A stretch of 7,186 nucleotides of DNA, from positions 1 to 7,186 of the forward strand of contig CAJTLR010000111.1 in assembly GCA_910577185.1 (NCBI GenBank), written 5' to 3'. The notes beneath the pieces are model-generated. The model was given only the letters and a program-made list of their open reading frames with translations, searched no databases and was not told the origin of the DNA. Numbering within the stretch: position 1 is the first letter of the stretch; the number at the start of each line of letters is the position of its first letter. Source of the DNA: an uncultured Acetatifactor sp. GTDB lineage: Bacteria; Bacillota; Clostridia; Lachnospirales; Lachnospiraceae. Shown in pieces: positions 1-5,699 of this stretch. Position numbers and translations under genes: made by a program.

Positions 1-303
1 GAGCTGGCCCAGGTGGAGGACGAGATTGAAAAGCTGCTGAACACCCTGACCGGGGCCAGCGCGGTTTTGATGTCCTACGCCAACGGGAAGATTGAGGAGC
101 TGGACGCCCGCCGTCAAGGGCTGATAAAGGAGATTGCCGCGCTGAACGCTGAAAGCGTCTCCCCGCAAAAAATCGAGTACCTGTCCTCCCACCTGGGAAA
201 TTGGGACAACATCGACTTTGACGACCGGCGGCAGGTGGCCGACATCATTCTCTCCCAGGTCCACGCCACGGCTGACCGTGTGTCGTTTGAGTGGAAAATC
301 TGA
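1..303 (+). CDS. Large serine recombinase, C-terminal end (5' part outside window)
   Basis: The reading frame is open from base 1 and stops with TGA at 301-303, giving 100 residues of the C-terminus of a large serine site-specific recombinase, the enzyme that integrates and excises a mobile element. Visible features are a charged coiled-coil-like helix (residues about 5-50, including KIEELDARRQGLIKEI) and the closing segment FDDRRQVADIILSQV followed by a beta strand ending SFEWKI. This closing pattern (F-[DE]-x-[KR]-R-x-V-A ... V-x-I-x-W-K-I) is characteristic of the recombinase family found in clostridial conjugative transposons. The catalytic serine domain and the zinc ribbon lie upstream, outside the window. 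Such genes normally sit at one end of their element. That fits the abrupt change to virB4 sequence just after the stop. An internal GTG at 13 is not the true start. The family assignment comes from recalled motifs, not from a search. Confidence 0.85.
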   Translation, partial: ELAQVEDEIEKLLNTLTGASAVLMSYANGKIEELDARRQGLIKEIAALNAESVSPQKIEYLSSHLGNWDNIDFDDRRQVADIILSQVHATADRVSFEWKI

Positions 304-361
304 TTTCTTACCCCCAGCGCCCTATTCAATGGTGTGTTTACCATTGTCAAGCGATGTTTCC
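304..361. other. Inferred right boundary of the recombinase-carrying element inside virB4
   Basis: This is the junction between the recombinase stop codon and the point where VirB4-like protein homology starts (about S-L-N-V-F-N-H, codons from 359). Translation of 304-355 in the virB4 frame gives no recognisable VirB4 residues, so the element end, and therefore the recombined attachment site, should lie somewhere in 304-361. The exact crossover cannot be placed without the left boundary or an empty site. An alternative explanation is an old deletion or an assembly chimera. Confidence 0.55.
327..346. repeat. Perfect 7-bp inverted repeat at the element boundary
   Basis: CAATGGT (327-333) and ACCATTG (340-346) are perfect reverse complements around a 6-base centre. 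The repeat lies 24 bases after the recombinase stop and just before virB4 homology. No T-run follows, so it is a poor terminator. Serine recombinase attachment sites commonly carry imperfect inverted symmetry around the crossover, so this may be part of the att site. That role is an inference. Confidence 0.4.
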
Positions 362-922
362 CTGAATGTATTTAACCACAGGTCCAACATTGACATGAAC
401 AACCACCGGGTACTCTGCTTCCAGTTAAAGTCTCTGGGGAAGGCACTGAAAGAGATCGGCCTTTTGATTATGCAGGATGCTGTGTGGAACCGTGTCACTG
501 CCAACCGCACGAAGCATAAGACGACCTGGTTCTATATTGACGAATTCCATCTCCTTTTGAAAGGACAGACCGGAAGTTTCAGCGTGGAAATCTGGAAACG
601 GTTCAGGAAGTGGGGCGGCATACCCAGCGGTCTGACGCAGAACGTGAAGGACCTGCTGGCCTCCCGTGAGATTGAGAATATTTTTGAAAACTCGGATTTT
701 ATCTACATGCTGAACCAGGCCCAGGGAGACCGGCAGATTCTGGCGAAGCAGCTGGGGATTTCCCCGCACCAGCTTTCCTATGTGACCCATTCCGGCCCCG
801 GCGAGGGGCTTCTGTTCTTCGGGAATGTGATTATCCCCTTTGTCGATCATTTTCCGAAAGACACCTTACTATACAGCGTACTTACAACACGGCCTGATGA
901 AGTGGCGGGGACGAAGGCGTAA
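329..922 (+). pseudogene. VirB4/TraE-like conjugation ATPase, 5'-truncated
   Basis: VirB4-family ATPases power the type IV secretion channel from the cytoplasmic face of the membrane. Only the C-terminal part is present. The Walker B stretch TWFYIDEFHLLL is visible (catalytic Asp codon at 539, Glu at 542). It is followed by the conserved IWKRFRKWGGIPSGLTQNV block (helicase motif Q-N), the IFENSDFIYMLNQA block and the closing FGNVIIPFVDHFPKD. The Walker A loop and the N-terminal half, normally several hundred residues, are missing. Upstream sequence belongs to a recombinase gene. The start given is the first in-frame ATG after the recombinase stop; it has no ribosome binding site, and homology begins only around 356. 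A further in-frame ATG lies at 395. The stop at 920-922 is 40 bases from the start of the next gene, as expected for the transfer operon. It is probably non-functional in this configuration, but precise excision of the upstream element could rebuild it. Confidence 0.85.
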
Positions 923-949
923 GGAAACGAAAATACCCTGAAAGCGATT

Positions 950-957
950 GGAGGTGA
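950..957 (+). promoter_or_regulatory. Ribosome binding site that fixes the start of the CD1108-type gene
   Basis: GGAGGTGA lies 5 bases before ATG 963. An upstream in-frame TTG at 948 overlaps this Shine-Dalgarno sequence and has none of its own, so 963 is the better start. Confidence 0.8.
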
Positions 958-962
958 GGGCA

Positions 963-3836
963 ATGGCGCGTGACAGGAATTTTCAGAGGAAACAGAAAGA
1001 CGCCCGGATGCCGGCGCGGGATTCCCGCGGGGAGGACCGCATGGCGGCCCGGCAGGGAGAGCCGGATTTTGACCTGCGCCGGGCAAGGGAGGACCCTTCT
1101 TCCGGCACTTCAAGAAACCGCAGGCAGGCGGCGTCAGTGCAGGCGGAAACTTATGAATCAGATATATCTGCCGGATGCGGAGACAGTGATACGGCAGCAC
1201 AGGATTTCCCTTCTCAGGTTTTTCCCGGACAGGAACCAACCGGATCAGAGCCATATGTGCCGGAAACCGGGCTGGGCAGCCAAGGACAGGGCAATGCTGC
1301 TTATAGGGATTCCAGGCAGGAGGATTTCAGCCAGGGGAGCCCAGGGAGGCGCAATGCCGCTTACCAGAATTTCAGGCAGGAAGAACCCAGGCAGATGGAT
1401 TCCGGTCAGGAGAGCCCAGGGAGGCGCAATGCCGCTTACCGGAATTTGAGGCAGGAAGAATCAAGACAGGCGGATTCCAGCCAGGAAAATCCCGGACAGA
1501 CAGCTTTCGCAGAACACGCTCCGAAAGGTACGGATTCCCGGTATGGGAAATTATTTCAGAAAAGCTCCGGGGCACAGACAGGGGAAGAAAAATCCGACCA
1601 GGCAGGACGCCGGAACCGGACACGACAGCATGGCAATAAATACCAGCAGCGCTTCCGGGAGACGGCACAGGCCGGGGAACAGGCGGCGCAGGCAGAAGGG
1701 ATTGCCGGGGACGGGCCGAAAAAAACTTCCAAGCTGGAATTTACCCCTGACGAACTGCCGCCGGAGACAAAAGATAAAAAGCTGGCCCAGGCAAGACGGA
1801 AAGCGGAGCGGACCACGGAAAAGCTGGAACAGGCGGAAAAATGTCTGCCTGCCCGCCGCAAGCTGCGGATGGAAACATCTTCTGATCCTGATACGGGCAA
1901 GGCTAAAAAACACCTGAAATTTGAAAAGGAGGTGAAATCCCAGCGGACCCATGTAAAGGGTTCTGCTCCGATGCGCCCGGTAAAGGCCGGCGCAAATATG
2001 GCTATCGGCTATGCCCATAAAAAAATATATCAGGTGGAGGAAGAAAATGTCGGCATTAAGGCGGTTCACCGCACCGAGCTTGTAAGCGAGTCAGGGCTGC
2101 GTATGGCATATCACAGACATAAGACCGCGCCATACCGAAGGGTGGCAAAATTGCAGCAGAAATCGGCGAAAGCCAATGCCCGGTTTGCATACCGGCAGAC
2201 TTTGCATGACAGCCCGGAGCTGAAGAAAAATCTTCTTGCCCGGATGTGGCAGAAACAGAAGATAAAACGCCAGTATGCCAAAGCAGCCAGAGAAGCGAAA
2301 AAAGCGGGAAAGCGCGCAAAGGACACCGCTGTTACTACGGAAAAGATCGCTGCCGGCGTGGTCCATGCCATCAAGCGCCACCCGGTCATATGCACAATCG
2401 TACTCCTGCTCCTTCTGGTATTTTTCCTAATCGCGTCCCTGATTTCTTCCTTTTCCAACCTGGGGGCCGGAGGGCTGGGTAGCCTTGCAGCCTCTACCTA
2501 TCTGGCGGACGATGCGGACATCAACAATGCGGAGCTTGCTTATACCGAGTGGGAAACGGACCTGCAGATTCAGGTCAACCGTGTGGAAACAGACCGGCCC
2601 GGCTATGACGAGTACCGCTATAATATCGGTCCCATTGAGCACGATCCCTATGTATTGATGGGGTACCTCACTTCTGCCTATCAGAATTTTACCTATGTGC
2701 AGATTGAGGGCGTCCTCCGGGAGCTGTTTAACGGGCAGTATTCCCTGTCTTTTTCAGAAGAAACGGAAACCCGCTACCGGACAGAAACCAGCATTGACCC
2801 GGAGACTGGGGAGGAAACGGAGGAAGAAGTGCCTTATGAGTGGCACATCCTGAATGTAACGCTTACTTCCGTGCCGCTTGAAAACCTGGTTGTCTCACGC
2901 ATGAACGCGGACCAGAAGGAAATCTGCGAAATTTTATTGCAGACCAAAGGCAACCGGCAGTATGTGAAAAATGTATTTAACACGAACTGGCTGCCTTATG
3001 TCACCAGCTACTACGGCTACCGGGTACACCCGATCAGCGGGGGAAAGAACTATCATACCGGCGTTGACATTGGGATGTCCCAGGGCACGGAGATTTTAGC
3101 CGGGCATGACGGCACGGTCACGCTGGCCGGTGAAGCCGGCGGATATGGTCTGTGCGTTGCCATTGAGGGCGAGGCTTATGAGGGGCACTCCCTTACCACC
3201 AAATACGGGCACTGTTCGCAGATTCTTGTATCTGCCGGACAGGAAGTAAGAGCCGGGGATGTGATTGCGAAGGTCGGCAGCACCGGGAATTCCACCGGCC
3301 CGCACCTGCACCTGGAGGTGCTGGTTGACGGCCAGTATAGAAATCCTTTGTATTTTGCCGATACCGGCGACACCAGCGAGCGGCATTTACCGGAGGCAGG
3401 AGCAGGCGGCGGAGGGAATTATTTTGATTATGACGTCCCGCCGGAGGCCCTTGCGGATGAAAAATTTGCGGCCATGCTTGCGGAGGCTGAAAAGTATTTG
3501 GGCTATCCGTATGTGTGGGGAGGCGCGAGCCCTTCCACTTCCTTTGACTGTTCCGGCTATGTTTCCTGGGTAGTCAACCATTGCGGCGTGGGCTGGAATT
3601 TCGGACGTCTTACCGCAGACGGGCTTTTAGGCGTGTGCACGCCTGTATCAAGCGCGGATGCAAGGCCCGGCGACCTGATTTTCTTCCAGGGCACCTACAA
3701 TACCAGCGGCGCAAGCCATGTGGGAATCTATGTGGGTAACGGTATGATGATCCATTGCGGGGACCCGATCTCCTACGCAAATATCAACACAAGCTACTGG
3801 CAGCAGCACTTTTATACATTTGCGCGCCTGCCCTGA
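963..3836 (+). CDS. Membrane-anchored M23 + NlpC/P60 peptidoglycan hydrolase (CD1108-type ICE protein)
   Basis: This is a 957-aa protein of the CD1108 type found next to virB4 in clostridial conjugative elements, likely to cut peptidoglycan locally for the transfer channel. Residues 1 to about 265 are a Gln/Arg/Gly/Ser-rich, probably disordered region with short tandem repeats (111-179). Residues 265-472 are strongly basic. One membrane segment follows at about 475-497 (VICTIVLLLLLVFFLIASL), so by the positive-inside rule the long N-terminus is cytoplasmic and the rest is outside. Residues 513-670 form a conserved domain with no function I can name. An M23 zinc endopeptidase domain (about 678-800) shows H698-x3-D702 (HTGVD) and H781-L-H783 (HLHLE). 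An NlpC/P60 domain (about 835-957) shows catalytic C863 (FDCSGY), H919 (SHVGIYVG) and H931. All expected catalytic residues are present, so both hydrolases look active. The unusually long N-terminus is the variable part. The gene lies 40 bases after the virB4 fragment and was probably co-transcribed with it originally. Confidence 0.93.
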   Translation: MARDRNFQRKQKDARMPARDSRGEDRMAARQGEPDFDLRRAREDPSSGTSRNRRQAASVQAETYESDISAGCGDSDTAAQDFPSQVFPGQEPTGSEPYVPETGLGSQGQGNAAYRDSRQEDFSQGSPGRRNAAYQNFRQEEPRQMDSGQESPGRRNAAYRNLRQEESRQADSSQENPGQTAFAEHAPKGTDSRYGKLFQKSSGAQTGEEKSDQAGRRNRTRQHGNKYQQRFRETAQAGEQAAQAEGIAGDGPKKTSKLEFTPDELPPETKDKKLAQARRKAERTTEKLEQAEKCLPARRKLRMETSSDPDTGKAKKHLKFEKEVKSQRTHVKGSAPMRPVKAGANMAIGYAHKKIYQVEEENVGIKAVHRTELVSESGLRMAYHRHKTAPYRRVAKLQQKSAKANARFAYRQTLHDSPELKKNLLARMWQKQKIKRQYAKAAREAKKAGKRAKDTAVTTEKIAAGVVHAIKRHPVICTIVLLLLLVFFLIASLISSFSNLGAGGLGSLAASTYLADDADINNAELAYTEWETDLQIQVNRVETDRPGYDEYRYNIGPIEHDPYVLMGYLTSAYQNFTYVQIEGVLRELFNGQYSLSFSEETETRYRTETSIDPETGEETEEEVPYEWHILNVTLTSVPLENLVVSRMNADQKEICEILLQTKGNRQYVKNVFNTNWLPYVTSYYGYRVHPISGGKNYHTGVDIGMSQGTEILAGHDGTVTLAGEAGGYGLCVAIEGEAYEGHSLTTKYGHCSQILVSAGQEVRAGDVIAKVGSTGNSTGPHLHLEVLVDGQYRNPLYFADTGDTSERHLPEAGAGGGGNYFDYDVPPEALADEKFAAMLAEAEKYLGYPYVWGGASPSTSFDCSGYVSWVVNHCGVGWNFGRLTADGLLGVCTPVSSADARPGDLIFFQGTYNTSGASHVGIYVGNGMMIHCGDPISYANINTSYWQQHFYTFARLP
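1293..1499 (+). repeat. Coding tandem repeat, 20-25 aa units, about three copies
   Basis: Units start at 1293 (60 bp), 1353 (75 bp) and 1428 (about 72 bp). Each begins NAAY and continues with an RQE-rich stretch; the first two end SPGRR. A 29-bp block is identical at 1337-1365 and 1412-1440, exactly 75 bp apart. All units are in frame with the hydrolase gene, inside its disordered cytoplasmic N-terminus, and would be prone to expansion or contraction by slippage. Confidence 0.85.
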
Positions 3837-3839
3837 CAG

Positions 3840-3844
3840 ATTGG
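3840..3844. repeat. Target-site duplication, left copy (ATTGG)
   Basis: ATTGG directly precedes the TGTC end of the miniature element and is repeated exactly at 4180-4184 directly after its GACA end. It begins 4 bases after the CD1108-type stop codon. Confidence 0.8.
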
Positions 3845-3869
3845 TGTCCAGAAGTAATAAAGTTGGATA
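3845..3869 (+). repeat. Left terminal inverted repeat of the miniature transposon
   Basis: This 25-bp end begins TGTCCA and finishes AAGTTGGATA. It matches the reverse complement of 4155-4179 at 19 of 25 positions without gaps. The inner 10 bases are a degenerate version of the subterminal site core AAGTYTGATAA. Confidence 0.8.
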
Positions 3870-3889
3870 ATTTGGCAACAAAGCTGTAT

Positions 3890-3982
3890 ATTTTGAAAAA
3901 AAGTTTGATAAGAACAGCGATGGGATAATTTTGTAAAAAAGTCTGATAACATTTCGGAGAGATTTGTAAAAAGGTTTGATAA
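3890..3982 (+). repeat. Left subterminal repeats: three 22-bp direct copies (putative transposase-binding sites)
   Basis: Ungapped 22-mers lie at 3890-3911, 3928-3949 and 3961-3982. They follow the approximate consensus RWTTTGWAAAAARGTYTGATAA. A weaker half-copy ending GGGATAA lies at 3918-3928. Centre spacing is irregular (38 and 33 bp), unlike a CRISPR array. By analogy with the TnsB/TniA sites of Tn7-like elements, these are likely transposase-binding sites. Confidence 0.75.
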
Positions 3983-4119
3983 TTAAGTGGCAGACACATC
4001 AAAAAAAGTGCGAGTATAAGGCGAAGATGCAGGATGTAGAAGCAATATAAAAATCCAAGTATCTTTTTGCCTCAAAATGTGATGTAGCGATGCTCCTGAT
4101 TGCATTTCGGGATAGGAAA
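3983..4119. other. Interior of the miniature transposon, no gene recognised
   Basis: These 137 bases lie between the left and right repeat groups. All three forward frames are broken by stops at short intervals, and I see no convincing hairpin, tRNA-like fold or promoter. The segment may be the eroded remainder of an internally deleted parent transposon, but no residual protein similarity is recognisable. Confidence 0.5.
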
Positions 4120-4141
4120 TTATCAGACTTAATTACAAAAA
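4120..4141 (-). repeat. Right subterminal repeat, inverted 22-bp copy
   Basis: The reverse complement of this 22-mer matches the left copy at 3928-3949 at 19 of 22 positions, including an uninterrupted core AAGTCTGATAA. Its inverted orientation relative to the left copies is what is expected at the opposite end of a transposon. Confidence 0.78.
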
Positions 4142-4155
4142 AGGCATTTTATAAT
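4128..4155 (+). promoter_or_regulatory. Possible outward promoter in the right end of the transposon
   Basis: A perfect TATAAT -10 box lies at 4150-4155, reading toward DUF4315. The matching -35 position (about 4127-4133) holds only a weak candidate (CTTAAT/ACTTAA), and there is no extended TG. It could restore transcription of the downstream operon genes after insertion, but AT-rich sequence produces such boxes by chance. Confidence 0.3.
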
Positions 4156-4179
4156 ATCCAACTTAATTCCAAATAGACA
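4155..4179 (-). repeat. Right terminal inverted repeat of the miniature transposon
   Basis: Read on the minus strand it begins TGTCTA and ends AAGTTGGATA, pairing with 3845-3869 (19/25). It also resembles the neighbouring subterminal site (about 17/22), so each terminus contains a degenerate binding site. Confidence 0.8.
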
Positions 4180-4184
4180 ATTGG
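4180..4184. repeat. Target-site duplication, right copy (ATTGG)
   Basis: This exact copy of 3840-3844 lies directly after the GACA end. Its last two bases form the start of the DUF4315 ribosome binding site, so duplication of the target left that site undamaged. Confidence 0.8.
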
Positions 4185-4188
4185 AGGT
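4183..4188 (+). promoter_or_regulatory. Ribosome binding site supporting a TTG start for DUF4315
   Basis: GGAGGT lies 6 bases before TTG 4195. No in-frame ATG is near, so the rare TTG start is the best choice. Confidence 0.75.
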
Positions 4189-4194
4189 AATAAA

Positions 4195-4440
4195 TTGAAC
4201 CCTAAGATTGAAAAACTGGAGAAAGAGATCGACAAGACGAAAAACAAGATTGCGGAGATGCAGGCCAGGCTCCGCGACCTGGAAAAACAGAAAACGGAGC
4301 TGGAGAATACCGACTATGTGGCGATTGCCCGCAGCTTCCATCTGACGCCCCAGCAGTTGGCCGAATTTCTGAAATCGCAGCAGGCCGCCCCTTCCGGGAA
4401 CGGCACGCTGCAGAAACAGGAGGATAGGAATGAGGACTAA
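4195..4440 (+). CDS. DUF4315 family small coiled-coil protein
   Basis: This 81-aa cytoplasmic protein has no signal peptide or membrane segment. Residues 4-42 form a heptad-like charged coiled coil (KIEKLEKEIDKTKNKIAEM, then RLRDLEKQKTELE). A short helical block, YVAIARSFHLTPQQLAEFL, follows (residues 42-62), and then a polar tail. This matches the DUF4315 family as I recall it, which occurs between the CD1108-type hydrolase and the DUF4366 protein in Tn1549/CTn-type elements. Its function is not known. The coiled coil suggests self-association or binding to a transfer-complex partner. The start is TTG 4195, set by GGAGGT. The 3' end overlaps the next gene by 11 bases, suggesting translational coupling. 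The 5' side is separated from its operon neighbour by the 335-bp transposon plus one target copy. Confidence 0.85.
   Translation: MNPKIEKLEKEIDKTKNKIAEMQARLRDLEKQKTELENTDYVAIARSFHLTPQQLAEFLKSQQAAPSGNGTLQKQEDRNED
4418..4423 (+). promoter_or_regulatory. Ribosome binding site for DUF4366 inside the DUF4315 gene
   Basis: AGGAGG lies 6 bases before ATG 4430, within the last codons of DUF4315. This supports the overlapping start and coupled translation. Confidence 0.8.
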
Positions 4441-5659
4441 TAAAATCTCTCTGCTACTGGCGCTTATGCTTGTCATAAGCGCCATCGCTTTGCCCCTGAC
4501 GGCTTATGCAGCCGGGGACAAAGATACCACACCGCCGGAGCTTGCTGCTTCCCTGGACGGCGATACGCTGAAAATAGAGAGCAGCGACGATAACTCCGGC
4601 GTGGAGGCGGTCTTTGTGGACGGGAACCGGATCAATTCCCTGGTGGACGGGGCGGCCTCCGTCACCTTAAAGGATTATGCCGGCACGGAAAAGCAGGTAA
4701 GCGTGTACGCCCAGGATTATGCCGGGAACCGCTCAAAAGCCGTGAAGTTTGAGAACCCCTATTATGAGGAACCGGCGCCCACGGAAAAACCTGCGGCTGC
4801 AACGCAGCAGAACCAAAGCGGCACGGCGGTAAAACCGGCGCAGGCCCAGGCTGTTTCCCCCGGCAGCACAAACAGCAATGCCGGGAGCAGCCATTCCGGG
4901 AACAGTAATTCCGGCAGCAGCCATTCCGGGAACGGTTCTAATACAGGTACGAATACGGACGCCAATACCGGCGGCAATACAGCCTCCGGCACAAATGGCG
5001 GCAGCTCCGATTCCCAGGAGGAAACGGAAACCGCTTCCGCTATCCCGGACGGCGCATTTACCCCGGAGGGCACCGGCACAGTGTTAGATACGGCCACCGG
5101 GGAAGATGGGGATAAACAGTTTTACACCATCACCACCGAGGACGGGAATGTGTTCTATCTGATTATTGACGGAAAGCGGGACGGCAACAACGTCTACTTC
5201 CTGAACGGCGTTACCGAGGCCGACCTGATGGCTCTGGCAGAAAAGAGCGAGGGCACCATGAGCGTGATTCCGGCAGAGGACGTCTGCACCTGTACGGATA
5301 AATGCGCGGCGGGGGAAGTCGATACCGCCTGCCCGGTCTGCAAGAATGACCGGAAGGGCTGCGCCGGGAAGGAAAAACCTGCGGAAACGGAGGAACCCAC
5401 ACAAGCCGAACAGCCGAAAAAGGACAAGGGCAGCGCCGGCACAATCATCTCCATTATCATTGCCCTGCTTGCGGCAGGCGGCGTTGGTTATTATGTGAAG
5501 ATCGTCCGTCCGAAACAGCAGGCAGAGGATGAAGAAGATTTCGAGGATGACGGGTATGGCGAAGGCTTCGACCCGGACGAGGCTTACGGCGGGACGGAAT
5601 ATCTCTCCGAGGACGATTTTGAGGACAGGATCAACGATGGACAGGAGGACAGCGAGTAA
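4430..5659 (+). CDS. DUF4366 / CD1107-type ICE surface protein
   Basis: This 409-aa exported protein is anchored in the membrane. Residues 1-27 form a signal peptide (KISLLLALMLVISAIALPLT, cleavage likely after AYA). An Ig-like beta domain follows (about 33-108; TPPELAASL ... YAQDYAGNRSKAVKF). Then comes a Pro/Gln/Ala and Ser/Gly/Asn-rich linker (about 110-200) and a conserved domain (about 205-285; FYTITTEDGNVFYLIIDGKR). A Cys cluster spaced CxC-x3-C-x8-C-x2-C-x6-C (C286, 288, 292, 301, 304, 311) leads to one membrane helix (338-359) and an acidic cytoplasmic tail rich in Asp/Glu. This architecture matches the CD1107/DUF4366 family, a conserved transfer-region protein of unknown role. The Cys cluster outside the membrane could form disulfides or bind metal; that is inference. 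It is coupled to DUF4315 upstream and ends in a terminator. Confidence 0.88.
   Translation: MRTNKISLLLALMLVISAIALPLTAYAAGDKDTTPPELAASLDGDTLKIESSDDNSGVEAVFVDGNRINSLVDGAASVTLKDYAGTEKQVSVYAQDYAGNRSKAVKFENPYYEEPAPTEKPAAATQQNQSGTAVKPAQAQAVSPGSTNSNAGSSHSGNSNSGSSHSGNGSNTGTNTDANTGGNTASGTNGGSSDSQEETETASAIPDGAFTPEGTGTVLDTATGEDGDKQFYTITTEDGNVFYLIIDGKRDGNNVYFLNGVTEADLMALAEKSEGTMSVIPAEDVCTCTDKCAAGEVDTACPVCKNDRKGCAGKEKPAETEEPTQAEQPKKDKGSAGTIISIIIALLAAGGVGYYVKIVRPKQQAEDEEDFEDDGYGEGFDPDEAYGGTEYLSEDDFEDRINDGQEDSE
4886..4933 (+). repeat. Coding 30-bp repeat in the Ser/Gly/Asn linker of DUF4366
   Basis: An 18-bp block (AGCAGCCATTCCGGGAAC) occurs at 4886-4903 and 4916-4933, exactly 30 bp apart, encoding two SSHSGN units in frame. 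It lies in the flexible linker between the Ig-like domain and the membrane-proximal part. Confidence 0.75.
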
Positions 5660-5672
5660 AGCTGTCCTTTTG
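5646..5672 (+). terminator. Intrinsic terminator overlapping the DUF4366 stop codon
   Basis: AGGACAGC (5646-5653) pairs perfectly with GCTGTCCT (5661-5668) around a 7-base loop that contains the TAA stop (5657-5659). The stem leads into a short T-run (5668-5671), then GTATT. Stem length and GC content fit a rho-independent terminator, but the T-run is short, so read-through into the adhesin gene is likely. Confidence 0.65.
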
Positions 5673-5694
5673 TATTCCAATCATATAAGAAAGC

Positions 5695-5699
5695 GAGGA
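5695..5699 (+). promoter_or_regulatory. Ribosome binding site of the thioester adhesin gene
   Basis: GAGGA lies 5 bases before ATG 5705 and 14 before the alternative ATG 5714, so it favours the upstream start. Confidence 0.6.

Larger units (their letters stand above)
3845..4179. mobile_element. 335-bp miniature non-autonomous transposon with Tn7/Tn5053-like ends
   Basis: The element is flanked by a perfect 5-bp duplication (ATTGG). It starts TGTC and ends GACA, and its terminal 25 bp are imperfect inverted repeats (19/25 identical, with the inner 10 bases AAGTTGGATA identical). It carries repeated 22-bp subterminal sites, more on the left than on the right. TGT...ACA ends, a 5-bp duplication and several asymmetric transposase-binding sites are hallmarks of Tn7-like, Tn5053/Tn402-like and related Mu-type DDE transposons. 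It is clearly AT-richer than the flanking genes and has no credible ORF, so it would need a transposase supplied elsewhere. Excision on paper leaves a compact CD1108-DUF4315 junction. Seen directly: repeats, duplication and composition. Inferred: the family. No transposase is in the window, so the exact family is open. Confidence 0.8.

Noticed and set aside
218..328. In-frame extension of virB4 upstream into the recombinase region, as a fusion protein
   Set aside because: This stretch overlaps the end of the recombinase in another frame, and its translation (Arg/Pro/Ser-rich) has no VirB4 character.
327..346. Hairpin as a transcription terminator for the recombinase
   Set aside because: The stem is only 7 bp and AT/GC mixed, and the bases that follow (TCAAGCG) contain no T-run.
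948..962. Upstream TTG start (948) for the CD1108-type hydrolase
   Set aside because: The Shine-Dalgarno GGAGGTGA (950-957) overlaps codons that would follow this TTG. ATG 963 has ideal spacing.
970..1449. Forward open frame in another register within the hydrolase N-terminus
   Set aside because: It has no ribosome binding site and its translation only mirrors the repetitive coding sequence of the main frame.
3890..3982. Short AT-rich direct repeats resembling a small CRISPR array or plasmid iterons
   Set aside because: Spacing between the 22-mers is irregular (16 and 11 bp gaps). The same repeat occurs inverted at the opposite end of a segment with terminal inverted repeats and a target duplication, so transposon end sites explain them better. 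No Cas or replication gene is nearby.
3983..4119. Possible remnant transposase or small RNA inside the miniature transposon
   Set aside because: All forward frames are interrupted at short intervals, and I could see no strong hairpin plus T-run or recognisable motif.
5084..5680. Long antisense open frames, also at 1551-2069 and 6332-6940
   Set aside because: They lie opposite well-supported genes with clear domains, show no recognisable motifs and are typical shadows of GC-biased third codon positions.
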